From NCBI GenBank assembly GCA_041862375.1, contig JBGVTE010000078.1, positions 1 to 33,402 of the forward strand: a DNA stretch of 33,402 bases, in the 5' to 3' direction. This DNA comes from WVZL01 sp041862375. Lineage in GTDB: Bacteria > Acidobacteriota > Aminicenantia > Aminicenantales > Aminicenantaceae. The position numbers were made by a program, and so were the translations under genes. Positions within the stretch are counted from its first letter, which is position 1; the number at the start of each line of letters is the position of its first letter. A model generated the notes under the pieces. That model saw nothing but the letters and a program-made list of their open reading frames with translations. It ran no database searches and was not told where the DNA came from. Below are positions 9,024-16,659 of this stretch, one piece after another.

Positions 9024-9851
9024 TCAATACAAGACGTCATCCTCTCCGTACTTCTTAATAAATTTATCGATTTCTTTTAATATAAGGTCTTTCCGAGTAA
9101 TGACAGCTTCAATTTCTTTATCAGTCAGGTATTCTCCAACGACACCTTTGACAACTTCAAAATTTAAAGTCTTTAGTTTATCAAAGAATGCCCGAGGAAG
9201 CTTTCTCATAAGCTTGGGACCTTCCTTGTGTTTTTCGGTGTAGATGAGTTTGTTGGTGAATTTTTTATCTGTTCGGAAAGAGCGCGAGTGGTCGATAAGA
9301 ATCATGCGCCAATCGTCGGTGATGAGTATGTTTCCCTGATGTCTGTCCTCATTGGCAATCAAGTTATCAAAGGCCCGGTGCAAATAGGTCGCATTATTCC
9401 AATACCATACTTTATATGATGGAGTTTTTATTTTATCTTTTACTTTCTTCCTGAGATCCATTTTCGCGGTTATCCATAATTGGCAGGAGCCTCTGTTTCC
9501 CTGAAACTCTTTTTCCACTGTGACTGGTACCATGTTAAGTCCCAGATACCTGTCTAAGCGGTAGGATGCGATTTCATATTTCCAGCCTTCGACAAATCCT
9601 TTCATCCGGCCTTCTGGATTCTTCCATAGTGCATCTCTGTTGATTCCCTCTTTTTCCAGGCTGAGCTTCCAGGGAGACGTCACAGCTTCTCGGCCACTCA
9701 TCTGCTTTTGGTCAACAACCTCTGCAGTCATGAGAAAGTCTTCCCATTTTTCATCTTCTGCAATCTCTTCTGGCTTGAATTGAGCAATTGTTTGAGTCTG
9801 GAATGCCAGAATAATTAGAAAAATTAGAAGTGTTACAAGTCTTTTTTTCAT
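9024..9851 (-). CDS. Exported PI3K/HipA/FAM20-like kinase, paralog 1 (intact motif)
   Basis: This 275-residue protein begins with a signal peptide (about residues 1-24, ending TIAQ), so it should act outside the cytoplasm. The body resembles the PI3K/HipA/FAM20C-type kinase superfamily: a candidate ATP-binding Lys in WKNP (K77), a Glu in the helix YEIASYRLD (E93), then GSCQLWI, the catalytic segment NEDRHQGNIL (D169, R170, H171, N174) and IDHSRSF (D187), equivalent to the metal-binding Asp of DFG. All key positions are present, so I predict an active enzyme. Whether it phosphorylates protein, lipid or sugar cannot be told. GGAGGG before the ATG supports the start. It lies 79 nt downstream of paralog 2 on the same strand, probably in one operon; paralog 3 is at 12622-13419. 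The kinase assignment rests on motifs alone. Confidence 0.65.
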   Translation of the reverse strand: MKKRLVTLLIFLIILAFQTQTIAQFKPEEIAEDEKWEDFLMTAEVVDQKQMSGREAVTSPWKLSLEKEGINRDALWKNPEGRMKGFVEGWKYEIASYRLDRYLGLNMVPVTVEKEFQGNRGSCQLWITAKMDLRKKVKDKIKTPSYKVWYWNNATYLHRAFDNLIANEDRHQGNILITDDWRMILIDHSRSFRTDKKFTNKLIYTEKHKEGPKLMRKLPRAFFDKLKTLNFEVVKGVVGEYLTDKEIEAVITRKDLILKEIDKFIKKYGEDDVLY

Positions 9852-9930
9852 CTTTTTCCCTCCTTTTTTATCAAAGTTTTTCGATCCATATATATATATA
9901 ATTATACAGAATAAAATTTGAAATTAAAGG

Positions 9931-10758
9931 CTAATATAAAAATTTATCTTCTCCTACTTCTTTTATCATCTCATCGATTTCCTTTAAGAGGAGCTCTTTT
10001 CGGATGAGAACAGCTTTAATCTCTTTGTCCTTTAAATAGGGCCCAACAGCTTTTTTAATAATATCAAAGTTTAGAGCTTTTATTTTTTCCACGAAAGCTC
10101 TTGGGAGTTGTCTGATGAGTTTAGTGCCTCTTATGCCGTTTTTCCCGAACATGAGTTTCTCGGTGAACTTCTTGGAGGAACGGAATGAACGGGAGTGGTC
10201 GATAAGAATCATACGCCAATCATTGGTATAAAGGATATTCTGTTGAGTGCGGTCCTCATTGGCGATTAAACTGTCAAAGGCCCTGGTTAAATATTTCGTA
10301 TTATTCAGATGTTCTGCATGGCCAGCTGGGGGGAAAGGAATTTTTTGTTTCATGATATCAAGGAGGTTGTATTGTATGTCTTCAACCCAATATTGGAGAG
10401 AACCTCTTTTAGCCTTAAATTCTCTCTCGACTGTGGTTGGAACCATTTGTAATCCCAGAAGCTTATCCATTTCATAAGCAGCGATTTCATACTGCCATCC
10501 TTCAAGGAATCCTTTCTGTACACCGCTGGGATTTTTCCAGGCGCCACTTGCTTCAATATCTCCTTTTTTTAAGTAGAGTCTAATTGGCTTTGTGACACCT
10601 TCTTTTATGTCTTGGTGGCTCACAATCTCAGCGGTTTTAAGAAATTCCTCCCATTTAGCTCTTTCTGCAACTTGCTCTTGTTTGAACTGTCCAGATGACT
10701 GGAGACTTTGAGTAATAAAAAATGAAAGAATGATTGCTAGAATGATTTTTCGTTTCAT
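9931..10758 (-). CDS. Exported PI3K/HipA/FAM20-like kinase, paralog 2 (DRH changed to DRT)
   Basis: This is a 275-residue paralog of the downstream gene, colinear from end to end. It has a signal peptide (about 1-23) and the same kinase-like landmarks: K75 in AWKNP, E91 in YEIAAYEMD, GSLQYWV, the catalytic segment NEDRTQQNIL (D169, R170, N174) and IDHSRSF (D187). The one change in the core is His171 to Thr. In PI3K and HipA enzymes the DRH histidine is nearly invariant, whereas catalysis rests on the Asp, so activity is possible but may be altered. A GGGAG lies upstream of the ATG and a good promoter-like sequence lies further up (10806-10834). It is the first gene of a two-gene unit with paralog 1, divergent from the nucleotide carrier gene. 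The substrate is unknown. Confidence 0.65.
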   Translation of the reverse strand: MKRKIILAIILSFFITQSLQSSGQFKQEQVAERAKWEEFLKTAEIVSHQDIKEGVTKPIRLYLKKGDIEASGAWKNPSGVQKGFLEGWQYEIAAYEMDKLLGLQMVPTTVEREFKAKRGSLQYWVEDIQYNLLDIMKQKIPFPPAGHAEHLNNTKYLTRAFDSLIANEDRTQQNILYTNDWRMILIDHSRSFRSSKKFTEKLMFGKNGIRGTKLIRQLPRAFVEKIKALNFDIIKKAVGPYLKDKEIKAVLIRKELLLKEIDEMIKEVGEDKFLY

Positions 10759-10805
10759 TTTTATTTTCTCCCTATTTCAAATCTTTCCCCTCAAATTTTG
10801 CTAAT

Positions 10806-10834
10806 AATATAACTTTATTCTTTTTAAAAATCAA
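10806..10834 (-). promoter_or_regulatory. Promoter-like sequence for the kinase pair
   Basis: On the minus strand TTGATT (10834 down to 10829) and TATATT (10811 down to 10806) are separated by exactly 17 bp. The -10 element lies about 48 nt upstream of the paralog 2 start. It faces away from the carrier promoter, with 32 bp between the two -35 elements. Confidence 0.55.
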
Positions 10835-10861
10835 ATAGAAAAGGTGAGTGGAAATATTTAT

Positions 10862-10879
10862 TTTCGTTGACTAACGAAA
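10862..10879. promoter_or_regulatory. 18-bp palindrome, candidate operator
   Basis: TTTCGTTGACTAACGAAA is a perfect 7-bp inverted repeat around a 4-nt centre. It covers the whole -35 hexamer (TTGACT) of the carrier promoter and lies 28 nt from the -35 of the kinase promoter, a position from which one regulator could control both. No regulator gene is visible nearby. Confidence 0.4.
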
Positions 10880-10895
10880 TTTGCTGTGGTATAGG
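10867..10895 (+). promoter_or_regulatory. Extended -10 promoter-like sequence for the carrier gene
   Basis: TTGACT at 10867-10872 and TATAGG at 10890-10895 are 17 bp apart, and a TG one base before the -10 box makes it an extended -10 element. It lies about 105 nt upstream of the carrier start. An isolated TATAAT at 10916-10921 without a good -35 is an alternative. Confidence 0.5.
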
Positions 10896-10999
10896 TTTCG
10901 CGGGAAATTGGAAAGTATAATAGAATTTTTTTTGTATTGCCACTATAGTACAGCCTCTCTGAGTACTGCCTAGGCTACCGTCAAATAAGGAGGGGAAAG

Positions 11000-12340
11000 A
11001 TGAAAAATATATTAAAAGCAATTCAGGATATTCCACGAGAGAAACTTCCAAAGGCATTATTAATGTCTTCATATTTTTTCTTAGTTATTACTATGTTCTG
11101 GGTGCTGAAACCTATGAAAAAAGGAGTGTTTGCTTCCTTTTATAAAGAAGGTGGTTTTAACCTCTTCGGGTGGCAGATGGCAGCTTCACAGGCAGAACAA
11201 CTGGCAAAAGTGTTGAACATGGTTATGGCTGTCATTGGAGTGGTTGTCTTCACCATGCTTGCCCGTCGTATCACACGGCAAAAACTTGTTTTCATCTGGG
11301 CTCTGTTTTTCAGTGCTTGTTTTGTAGTTTATAGTGGCTTAATTACCAATCCAACTGGTGTTATAGCCTGGACATTCTACTTATTCGGGGATTTCTTCAA
11401 CACGATTATGGTAGTGTTATTTTGGGCATTCCTCAACGACATTGTTCATTCAGAGGAAGCAAAGCGATTGTATGGAATAATCGGCTTAGGAGGTGTGCTC
11501 GGTGGATGGTTTGGTTCTGGCGTTGTGGCAGCATTTGTGAAAAAAGCTGGCAAACCTCCACTCCTTTTAGCCTGTATTGGGGGTGCTCTGCTCATAATGG
11601 TGATAGCCTTTTTTGTGGGGCGGATAGCCAAAAAGGAGGAGACTGCAGTTCCTGCTGCTGAAGAATCACAGCCCAAGACTGAAATGCCGAAAAAGAGCGG
11701 TGCGGCAATTGAGGGAGCAAAGCTTGTATTTGCCTCTAGATATCTCCTGGCAATTGTTGCAATCGTGGGCATCTATGAGATTGTGTCCTCGATTATGGAT
11801 TTTCAATGGACTACGAGTGTAATCAATTCTGTAACCAAGGAGAATCTTTCTGCCTATTTTGGTTCCGTATACTTTGTTACCAACAGTGTTGCTGTGTTTG
11901 TGCAATTATTTCTCACAAGTTTAGTGATGAGAAAATTTGGAGTGGGAATTGCACTGCTGTTTTTGCCTATTGCAGCGTTGTGCAGCTCAACTGCTTTTTT
12001 GATATTTCCGATTTTGATGGTGGGGAATGCTTTATCGGTCAGTGATAATGGGCTTAATTATTCCATAAATCAGTCCTCAAAGGAGGCATTGTACGTCCCT
12101 ACTACCCCAGAAGTTAAATACCGGGCAAAAGCCTTCATAGACATGTTTGTGATGCGTTTTTCGAAGGCCATTGCTGTTGTAATTAATCTTGTGGTCACAG
12201 GCGCTATCGGCCTTGGAGGCATTCGGTGGCTAGCGTTTGCATCGATAAGTCTCCTTGTAATCTGGATTTATGCAGTCCGGTATGCAGGACGTCAATTCAG
12301 AAAAATGACACAGGAGAGTACAGTAGGAATTGTACGCTAA
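11000..12340 (+). CDS. ATP/ADP-exchange-type nucleotide carrier (Npt/Tlc family)
   Basis: This 446-residue inner-membrane protein has about 11-12 hydrophobic segments and resembles the NTP/NDP exchanger family (AAA, TC 2.A.12) known from Chlamydia, Rickettsia and plastids. The most telling segment is YSINQSSKEALYVPTTPEVK followed by KAFIDMFVMRFSKA, with N-terminal FWVLKPMKKGVF. In intracellular bacteria these carriers import host ATP; free-living bacteria also encode relatives of unclear direction and substrate. A charged linker at about 212-232 splits two membrane halves. AGGAGGGG at 10988-10995 gives a strong start. The gene stands between three exported kinase-like genes and is divergent from two of them, suggesting that it feeds nucleotide to enzymes outside the cytoplasm. 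That role is inference; the family match is from recall. Confidence 0.75.
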   Translation: MKNILKAIQDIPREKLPKALLMSSYFFLVITMFWVLKPMKKGVFASFYKEGGFNLFGWQMAASQAEQLAKVLNMVMAVIGVVVFTMLARRITRQKLVFIWALFFSACFVVYSGLITNPTGVIAWTFYLFGDFFNTIMVVLFWAFLNDIVHSEEAKRLYGIIGLGGVLGGWFGSGVVAAFVKKAGKPPLLLACIGGALLIMVIAFFVGRIAKKEETAVPAAEESQPKTEMPKKSGAAIEGAKLVFASRYLLAIVAIVGIYEIVSSIMDFQWTTSVINSVTKENLSAYFGSVYFVTNSVAVFVQLFLTSLVMRKFGVGIALLFLPIAALCSSTAFLIFPILMVGNALSVSDNGLNYSINQSSKEALYVPTTPEVKYRAKAFIDMFVMRFSKAIAVVINLVVTGAIGLGGIRWLAFASISLLVIWIYAVRYAGRQFRKMTQESTVGIVR

Positions 12341-12621
12341 GAAAAATCTACCTGTTAATTATTTATAACTCACTTCAAAACTTCGATATTCTTGTCCCCA
12401 CATGATCTCTTTCAGCTGTTCTCAATTTTATTCCAGGTTTTTTTCACCGTTATTGTGGATAAGTTTGTTGAAAAATGAGCAACTTCTTCGTTTAACAAAT
12501 TGAATCTATTATAATTCTGGTATATTGCACAAATATTGGGCGCATACTGATTAACAGTGTTTATGTATTAAGGCAGGAATAAATTTTAATGATTTTAGGA
12601 GCTTTTTATTTGAGAAAAATT

Positions 12622-13419
12622 TTAGAGGAAGAGAACTGATTCTTCTCCTTTTTCCTTTATCAATTGCTTAATTTTTTCTAAAATGATGTCTTTTCGTTTT
12701 AGCAAGGTTTTCATTTCATCATCACTGAGATAAGGCTTTAGTTTTTCTTTAACTACATCACTATCTAAATTCAGTAGGTTCTGATAGATCTTCTTGGAGC
12801 AACCGGTTATTTCACAACCAGGAATCAATTCTGAAGAAGGAGAGAAGGCTTCTGAAAAGTCAATCCTCCATACTTTCCAGTTTTTCTCTTGAATCAGAGT
12901 ATCACGGGTATCGTGGCATTCATCGTAAACTAGACTTTCAAAGATTTTAATGTCTTGAATAGCATTTCTGAAACTCTGGAGGTCAGGAGGCTCGATTTTT
13001 CTTCTAATCATCGTAATTTCTTTTATGGCATTTTCAATAAAAACCTGGAGTGACCCTTTCATATTCTTTATTTCTCTCTCCACAACAGGCGGAACTATGT
13101 TGAGCTCTAGAAGCTTGTTTAATTCATATGCAGCAATCTCGTATTTATAGCTATCGGGAAGAGGATGTGGCCGCGAATGATCGATATATTTGAAATATCC
13201 GTGCCGGGTCATTTTTCCGTCGGCAAGGCTTATTATCCATCCTGCCATTCTTCCGCCTTTAGGGTCTGGAGTTAAAGAGACAATCTTTGCTGTTCTTAAA
13301 TAATTTTCGATAGAATTTCGCCTTATATCTTCTTGACTAGTCATCAGAAATGAAGATGTGCTCCAGATACCGATTAAAAAGCAGAAACAAAATATAATAA
13401 TAGCAATCTTATTTCTCAT
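12622..13419 (-). CDS. Exported kinase paralog 3, catalytic Asp lost (predicted pseudokinase)
   Basis: This 265-residue protein is the third member of the exported kinase-like family. It has an N-terminal hydrophobic signal or anchor (about residues 4-24). Family landmarks kept are a Lys (K77, in YFKYID), a Glu (E94, in YEIAAYEL), GSLQVFIE and the IDFSEAF segment with D187. The catalytic segment is degenerate: the Asp of DRHxxN aligns with Cys168, Arg with His169, His with Asp170 and the Asn with Asp173. I therefore predict loss of normal kinase activity, leaving a binding or regulatory role. Its start codon lies inside the end of the phosphatase gene (11-nt overlap), so the two are probably translated together. 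The start has no ribosome binding site of its own, as expected for coupled translation. Confidence 0.65.
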   Translation of the reverse strand: MRNKIAIIIFCFCFLIGIWSTSSFLMTSQEDIRRNSIENYLRTAKIVSLTPDPKGGRMAGWIISLADGKMTRHGYFKYIDHSRPHPLPDSYKYEIAAYELNKLLELNIVPPVVEREIKNMKGSLQVFIENAIKEITMIRRKIEPPDLQSFRNAIQDIKIFESLVYDECHDTRDTLIQEKNWKVWRIDFSEAFSPSSELIPGCEITGCSKKIYQNLLNLDSDVVKEKLKPYLSDDEMKTLLKRKDIILEKIKQLIKEKGEESVLFL

Positions 13420-14503
13420 ATTTTAACCCCCAAACAGAAAAATTGCCATTCTCGATTATCAATGCACTAAGGCTTCCACCATAAGCCTTGGAAATACCTG
13501 TGTCTATTATCCAAATCTTACCATCATAACGGCTCATAGCTTCAGGTGAAAAAGCAGGGCCAGTGAGCACTGTATGGCCCATTACCATGTATTTAGCATC
13601 GAGGTTTTGCAATATTTTATCAACCTCTTCCTCCATATTCTCTCCATTATTTGTGGCTAATTCTCTATACCAGAGAGGTCCCATCTGGTCATAAACAATT
13701 TTAGGTGGATAAGTAATCGGATCTGAAAATTTTTGCTTTCTGTAAAGATCCTTTAGTTCGTTGCGAAGATCATTATTTATAGTGCTTAATATTTTTGTAG
13801 AATATTTTTCACTAATGCCTCCGTGAACAAAAACGATATCATTAATTTTAATTACAGCATTGTGCGTAAGGATCCATTTTCCGTATTTTTCATAATAATT
13901 ATCCGTATATCTAGTTCGAGCTCCCTTGCTGGTTTTTATTATTTCCTGCCAATAATACCTTATCAAGCCATTTAAATTCGCCACGGAGTTTGTTCCTTGG
14001 GGTAGGTTTTTTTCAATTTTTTTTCTAAAATCTTTTTCTTTTTTATCTCTATAATTGGCAGGAAGGAAGGAAATAAATTGTTCTACTGTAACATAGCCCA
14101 CATAGTCGAAAGCAATACCAGTAATATTCAATTCTTCATGGTTTCCGATCAACATGTGAACTTTTCCTCCCGCTGCTGCAGCTTCTTTTTCCAGTTTCCT
14201 TATCAAATCATATACTTTCTTTGCATCTGGACCTCTATCCATAATATCACCAGTCTGGACTAAATGAGTCTTTCCTCCTGTCCAATGAAGTTTTTCATCG
14301 ATAAGGCCTGTACTTTTCAGGATTGTAACAAAGTTCTCGTAGTCTCCATGGATATCTCCGACAGCAACAATTTTGTCGATGCCAGACCATACACACTGGA
14401 TACTTTCAGCATAAAGGCTGGAGATTAGAGCGATGATAAAAATTGCTGATATGACAACGGGTTTACATTTCCTAAAGGAGTGTATTGTGTAGCTTTTATT
14501 CAT
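13409..14503 (-). CDS. Exported PPP-family phosphatase, Shewanella-like type
   Basis: This 364-residue metallophosphatase has an N-terminal signal segment (about residues 13-32, ending LYAES), so it should act in the periplasm or on the surface. All PPP signature motifs are present in order: GDIHGDYEN (49-57; D50, H52), GDIMDRGPD (85-93), GNHEE (120-124), VFVHGG (224-229) and MGHT (308-311). GPLWYR at 275-280 is typical of the bacterial Shewanella-like (Shelph) branch. Such enzymes remove phosphate from phospho-Ser/Thr or phospho-Tyr, or from small phosphoesters. It is the first gene of an overlapping pair with kinase paralog 3, which makes a kinase-family/phosphatase set outside the cytoplasm. 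An AGGA lies just before the ATG, and an extended -10 promoter-like element lies close upstream. Confidence 0.88.
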   Translation of the reverse strand: MNKSYTIHSFRKCKPVVISAIFIIALISSLYAESIQCVWSGIDKIVAVGDIHGDYENFVTILKSTGLIDEKLHWTGGKTHLVQTGDIMDRGPDAKKVYDLIRKLEKEAAAAGGKVHMLIGNHEELNITGIAFDYVGYVTVEQFISFLPANYRDKKEKDFRKKIEKNLPQGTNSVANLNGLIRYYWQEIIKTSKGARTRYTDNYYEKYGKWILTHNAVIKINDIVFVHGGISEKYSTKILSTINNDLRNELKDLYRKQKFSDPITYPPKIVYDQMGPLWYRELATNNGENMEEEVDKILQNLDAKYMVMGHTVLTGPAFSPEAMSRYDGKIWIIDTGISKAYGGSLSALIIENGNFSVWGLKYEK

Positions 14504-14517
14504 TATCCTAGCCCATA

Positions 14518-14548
14518 ATTATAGCACTTATTTCTCTCGTTTTATCAA
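14518..14548 (-). promoter_or_regulatory. Extended -10 promoter-like element for phosphatase/kinase 3
   Basis: On the minus strand a perfect TATAAT (14523 down to 14518) preceded by TGC forms an extended -10 box. TTGATA (14548 down to 14543) stands 19 bp upstream. The box is only 14 nt before the ATG, implying a very short leader. A second candidate further up pairs TTGACA (14596 down to 14591) with TATAAG at 19 bp. Confidence 0.4.
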
Positions 14549-14694
14549 TCTGGAATCTTTCTTTACTTATAGTAAGGTAATGAGAATAAATGTCAAGTTA
14601 GAAGCTCAACTTTCAGTATCGGGTGGAAGCATCTTTTTTTCCGTGATGAAAATTAAAATAGTCATTGAGCGATAGGCATACGGCTTGAAGGCAC

Positions 14695-14715
14695 GCTCGC
14701 TTTGCCCCAGCGAGC
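14695..14715. repeat. GC-rich hairpin GCTCGCT/AGCGAGC
   Basis: A perfect 7-bp stem (14695-14701 with 14709-14715) encloses a 7-nt loop. It lies just left of the 80-bp inverted-repeat element and may belong to the same mobile remnant. No T-run follows on either strand, so it is not an intrinsic terminator. Confidence 0.45.
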
Positions 14716-14749
14716 CAAAGCGGCTCGATTCAGGCTTCGCTCTTCCCTC

Positions 14750-14829
14750 GGGGTCAGGCTTTGTCACTATTGTGAGCATTGCAATATATTTTATGCTTTG
14801 GGCATCTTTTCGTAATAAAGCCTGACCCC
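14750..14829. mobile_element. 80-bp element with perfect 13-bp terminal inverted repeats
   Basis: GGGGTCAGGCTTT at 14750-14762 and its exact complement AAAGCCTGACCCC at 14817-14829 bound 54 bp of AT-rich sequence. The size and perfect ends suggest a MITE or REP-like unit moved by a transposase encoded elsewhere. No clear target-site duplication can be read at the ends. Confidence 0.6.
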
Positions 14830-15061
14830 AGAACCATGCCCGCTCAGCCTTCATACGACCTTCTTCACCGTATACCCGCGCTTTTCTTTCTATATCACGG
14901 AAAAAAGGATGCTTACGTATCGAATTTCTTGTTGCAAAATTAACTGGAAATCAGAGTAGCAAGAAATACCTTGAAGAGGAAGAATAACCTTTTTGTGATG
15001 TTTGAAGTGCCCATTTAATGATAAAGAGAAAAAGCCTCATAAATGCAAAAAGGAAAGAGAG

Positions 15062-15823
15062 CTAAGAGTTCCTTATGATAAATTTCAAAATCAAATCAAG
15101 CATTTTCTCGAAATTTTCCGGCTTAGAGTATGTATGGTCTCCTCCTTTAATAATTTCCAGCTTGCAGTTTTTCATGAGGCGTGCAATTTTTTTACTTTGT
15201 TCAATGGGAACAGTTTCATCCCGGTCGCCGTGAACAATCAAACATGGTATTTTGATTTTTCTTGCCGACTCATACCCTTTAATGTTTTTCGCATCCAGAA
15301 AGAAGGAATAGTTCAGCCTCCGCTTATCTCCATCTGAGCTTGTTATGTAGATAAATCCATTTTCTTTCCAGTTCTTGATTTCTTGTGCATTATTCTGATT
15401 GATCAGTAAGCTTGAAAAATCCGAGACAGGTGATTTTAAAGCCAGGACATACAGGTTATCTGTGTTTGATGCTGTTATGATACTGGCCATTCCGCCAAAG
15501 CTTGAGCCGAAGAGTCCGATTTTTGTGTATCCTGATTTTTTCAAGAAATAAAGAGCGTTTTGAACATCATTTACTGCTTCAGAAATCGTTATTTCCTCGA
15601 ATTTGCCATCGCTTTCTCCATGGCCAAAAAAATCAAATCTAAATGTAGAAATATTGTTTTTGTTTAAAGATTGCTCTAACCTCACGTACGTTCGCCCATC
15701 TTTGCTTGTGGAGAATCCGTGGCATAAAGTTATGATAGGCGCCTCTTTTTTTGATGTTGGATTGGATAATATTCCACAGAGTTTTTCTCCCTTGCTGTTT
15801 TTAAAAGAAAGTTTTTCTTTCAT
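15062..15823 (-). CDS. Alpha/beta hydrolase (S9/S33-like esterase or peptidase fold)
   Basis: This 253-residue cytoplasmic protein is a compact single-domain alpha/beta hydrolase. The nucleophile elbow is GSSFG at 106-110 (Ser108), the acid is Asp202 in HGDRDETVP and the base is His230 in GGDHTY, so the triad is complete. The oxyanion segment is CHGFSTSKDGRTY (34-46), and FGHGES (66-71) matches the S9/BAAT-like subgroup often annotated as osmotically inducible or serine aminopeptidase S33 proteins. The substrate is unknown; small esters or peptides are likely. The start lacks a ribosome binding site. It stands alone, divergent from the cupin gene, and nothing nearby suggests its pathway. Confidence 0.85.
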   Translation of the reverse strand: MKEKLSFKNSKGEKLCGILSNPTSKKEAPIITLCHGFSTSKDGRTYVRLEQSLNKNNISTFRFDFFGHGESDGKFEEITISEAVNDVQNALYFLKKSGYTKIGLFGSSFGGMASIITASNTDNLYVLALKSPVSDFSSLLINQNNAQEIKNWKENGFIYITSSDGDKRRLNYSFFLDAKNIKGYESARKIKIPCLIVHGDRDETVPIEQSKKIARLMKNCKLEIIKGGDHTYSKPENFEKMLDLILKFIIRNS

Positions 15824-16134
15824 TTATATGTTAGTTTTAATCTACTTCAAGATTTTTACGAAAATGCATAAGAGAATTAAATTACAGGTCATTTTTTTCT
15901 TTATACTAAGTTTCACACAAAAAGTAAAACAAGATTAGTAGGAAATATCTGAGGAAATTTACGATCAGTTCAATGTAAATTTTTCTCAATATGATAATCC
16001 ATTGCATCGGAATAATGTGCTTAAATTATCTTTTTTCCGTGATTATGAATAATTCCTCTTTTTCCTGTTGTAAAATTAAGAATAACTGTTTATTTATAAA
16101 AACAGAAATAATGAATTGCTGTTAGGAGTGAATA
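15824..16134. other. Intergenic gap between divergent genes
   Basis: This AT-rich stretch of 311 nt holds no convincing gene or repeat. A weak promoter-like pair for the cupin gene, TTGTAA at 16068-16073 and TATTTA at 16091-16096 with a 17-bp spacer, is the only structure I can point to. Confidence 0.5.
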
Positions 16135-16467
16135 ATGAAAATTAAGGATGTCCCTTTTAGTACAACCGATTGGAGTAAGATTGAGCAAGTCGAGTACAAA
16201 GGAGAGACAGGTACTTCTTTCTGGAAGACTTTTGAGGCAGGGAATATTCGAGTGCGTATTGTTGAATATTCACCTGGCTTTAAATCCGACCACTGGTGTG
16301 GCCGTGGTCATGTATTACTGGTTTTGGAAGGTGAACTTGTCATAAGACTAAAAGATGGCAAAGAATTTAAATTAGCTTCAGGATCGAGCTTTCAGGTTGA
16401 GGATGATGATAGTAATCCCCATTTAGCCTTTACTGAGAAAGGCACCAAAGTTTTTATCATGGATTGA
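16135..16467 (+). CDS. DHCW-motif cupin-fold protein
   Basis: This 110-residue single-domain cupin matches the small family named for a conserved D-H-W-C segment, here SDHWCGRGH (50-58) in the first cupin motif. The second motif is carried by SFQVEDDDSNPHLAF. The N-terminal phrase FSTTDWSKIEQVEYKGETG is typical of the family. A metal could be bound by the His residues of the two motifs. No reaction is established for these proteins; a sensory or isomerase-like role is a guess. TTAGGAGTG ahead of the ATG makes the start secure. The gene is followed by 192 nt containing the symporter operon promoter, so it is probably transcribed alone. Confidence 0.8.
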   Translation: MKIKDVPFSTTDWSKIEQVEYKGETGTSFWKTFEAGNIRVRIVEYSPGFKSDHWCGRGHVLLVLEGELVIRLKDGKEFKLASGSSFQVEDDDSNPHLAFTEKGTKVFIMD

Positions 16468-16548
16468 AGAAGAGTCTCAGACACTTTTAAGTCATCCTAA
16501 AGGAGCCCGGAGGGGAAGACAGCAATTGGACTAAAGGATTTTTATTAT

Positions 16549-16578
16549 TTGAGTTTTATTTAGAAATTTTTATATATT
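16549..16578 (+). promoter_or_regulatory. Promoter-like sequence for the symporter operon
   Basis: TTGAGT at 16549-16554 and TATATT at 16573-16578 are 18 bp apart, about 80 nt upstream of the symporter start. Confidence 0.45.
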
Positions 16579-16659
16579 GTAAAGAAAGTTACGAAGTTCG
16601 TGTTTGGTGGAAATGAATAACTCCGTGTGCAGCTACGCCCCTCATGGCGGGAGATTTTC

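Larger units (their letters stand above)
14606..14950 (-). pseudogene. Open but decayed-looking minus frame, unrecognised
   Basis: Most of the 558-nt gap between the phosphatase and hydrolase genes is one minus-strand frame open from 14950 to 14606, with its first ATG only at 14854. The upstream part reads like protein (for example RKHPFFRDIERKARVYGEEG), but the second half is occupied by the inverted-repeat element at 14750-14829 and by low-quality sequence. I see no ribosome binding site and recognise no family. I treat it as a remnant of a gene or mobile element rather than a live gene. Confidence 0.3.

Noticed and set aside
14632..16041. Shared short string TTTTTTCCGTGAT near 14634 and 16031
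   Set aside because: Only about 13 bases match and the flanks differ, so chance similarity in AT-rich DNA is the simpler explanation.
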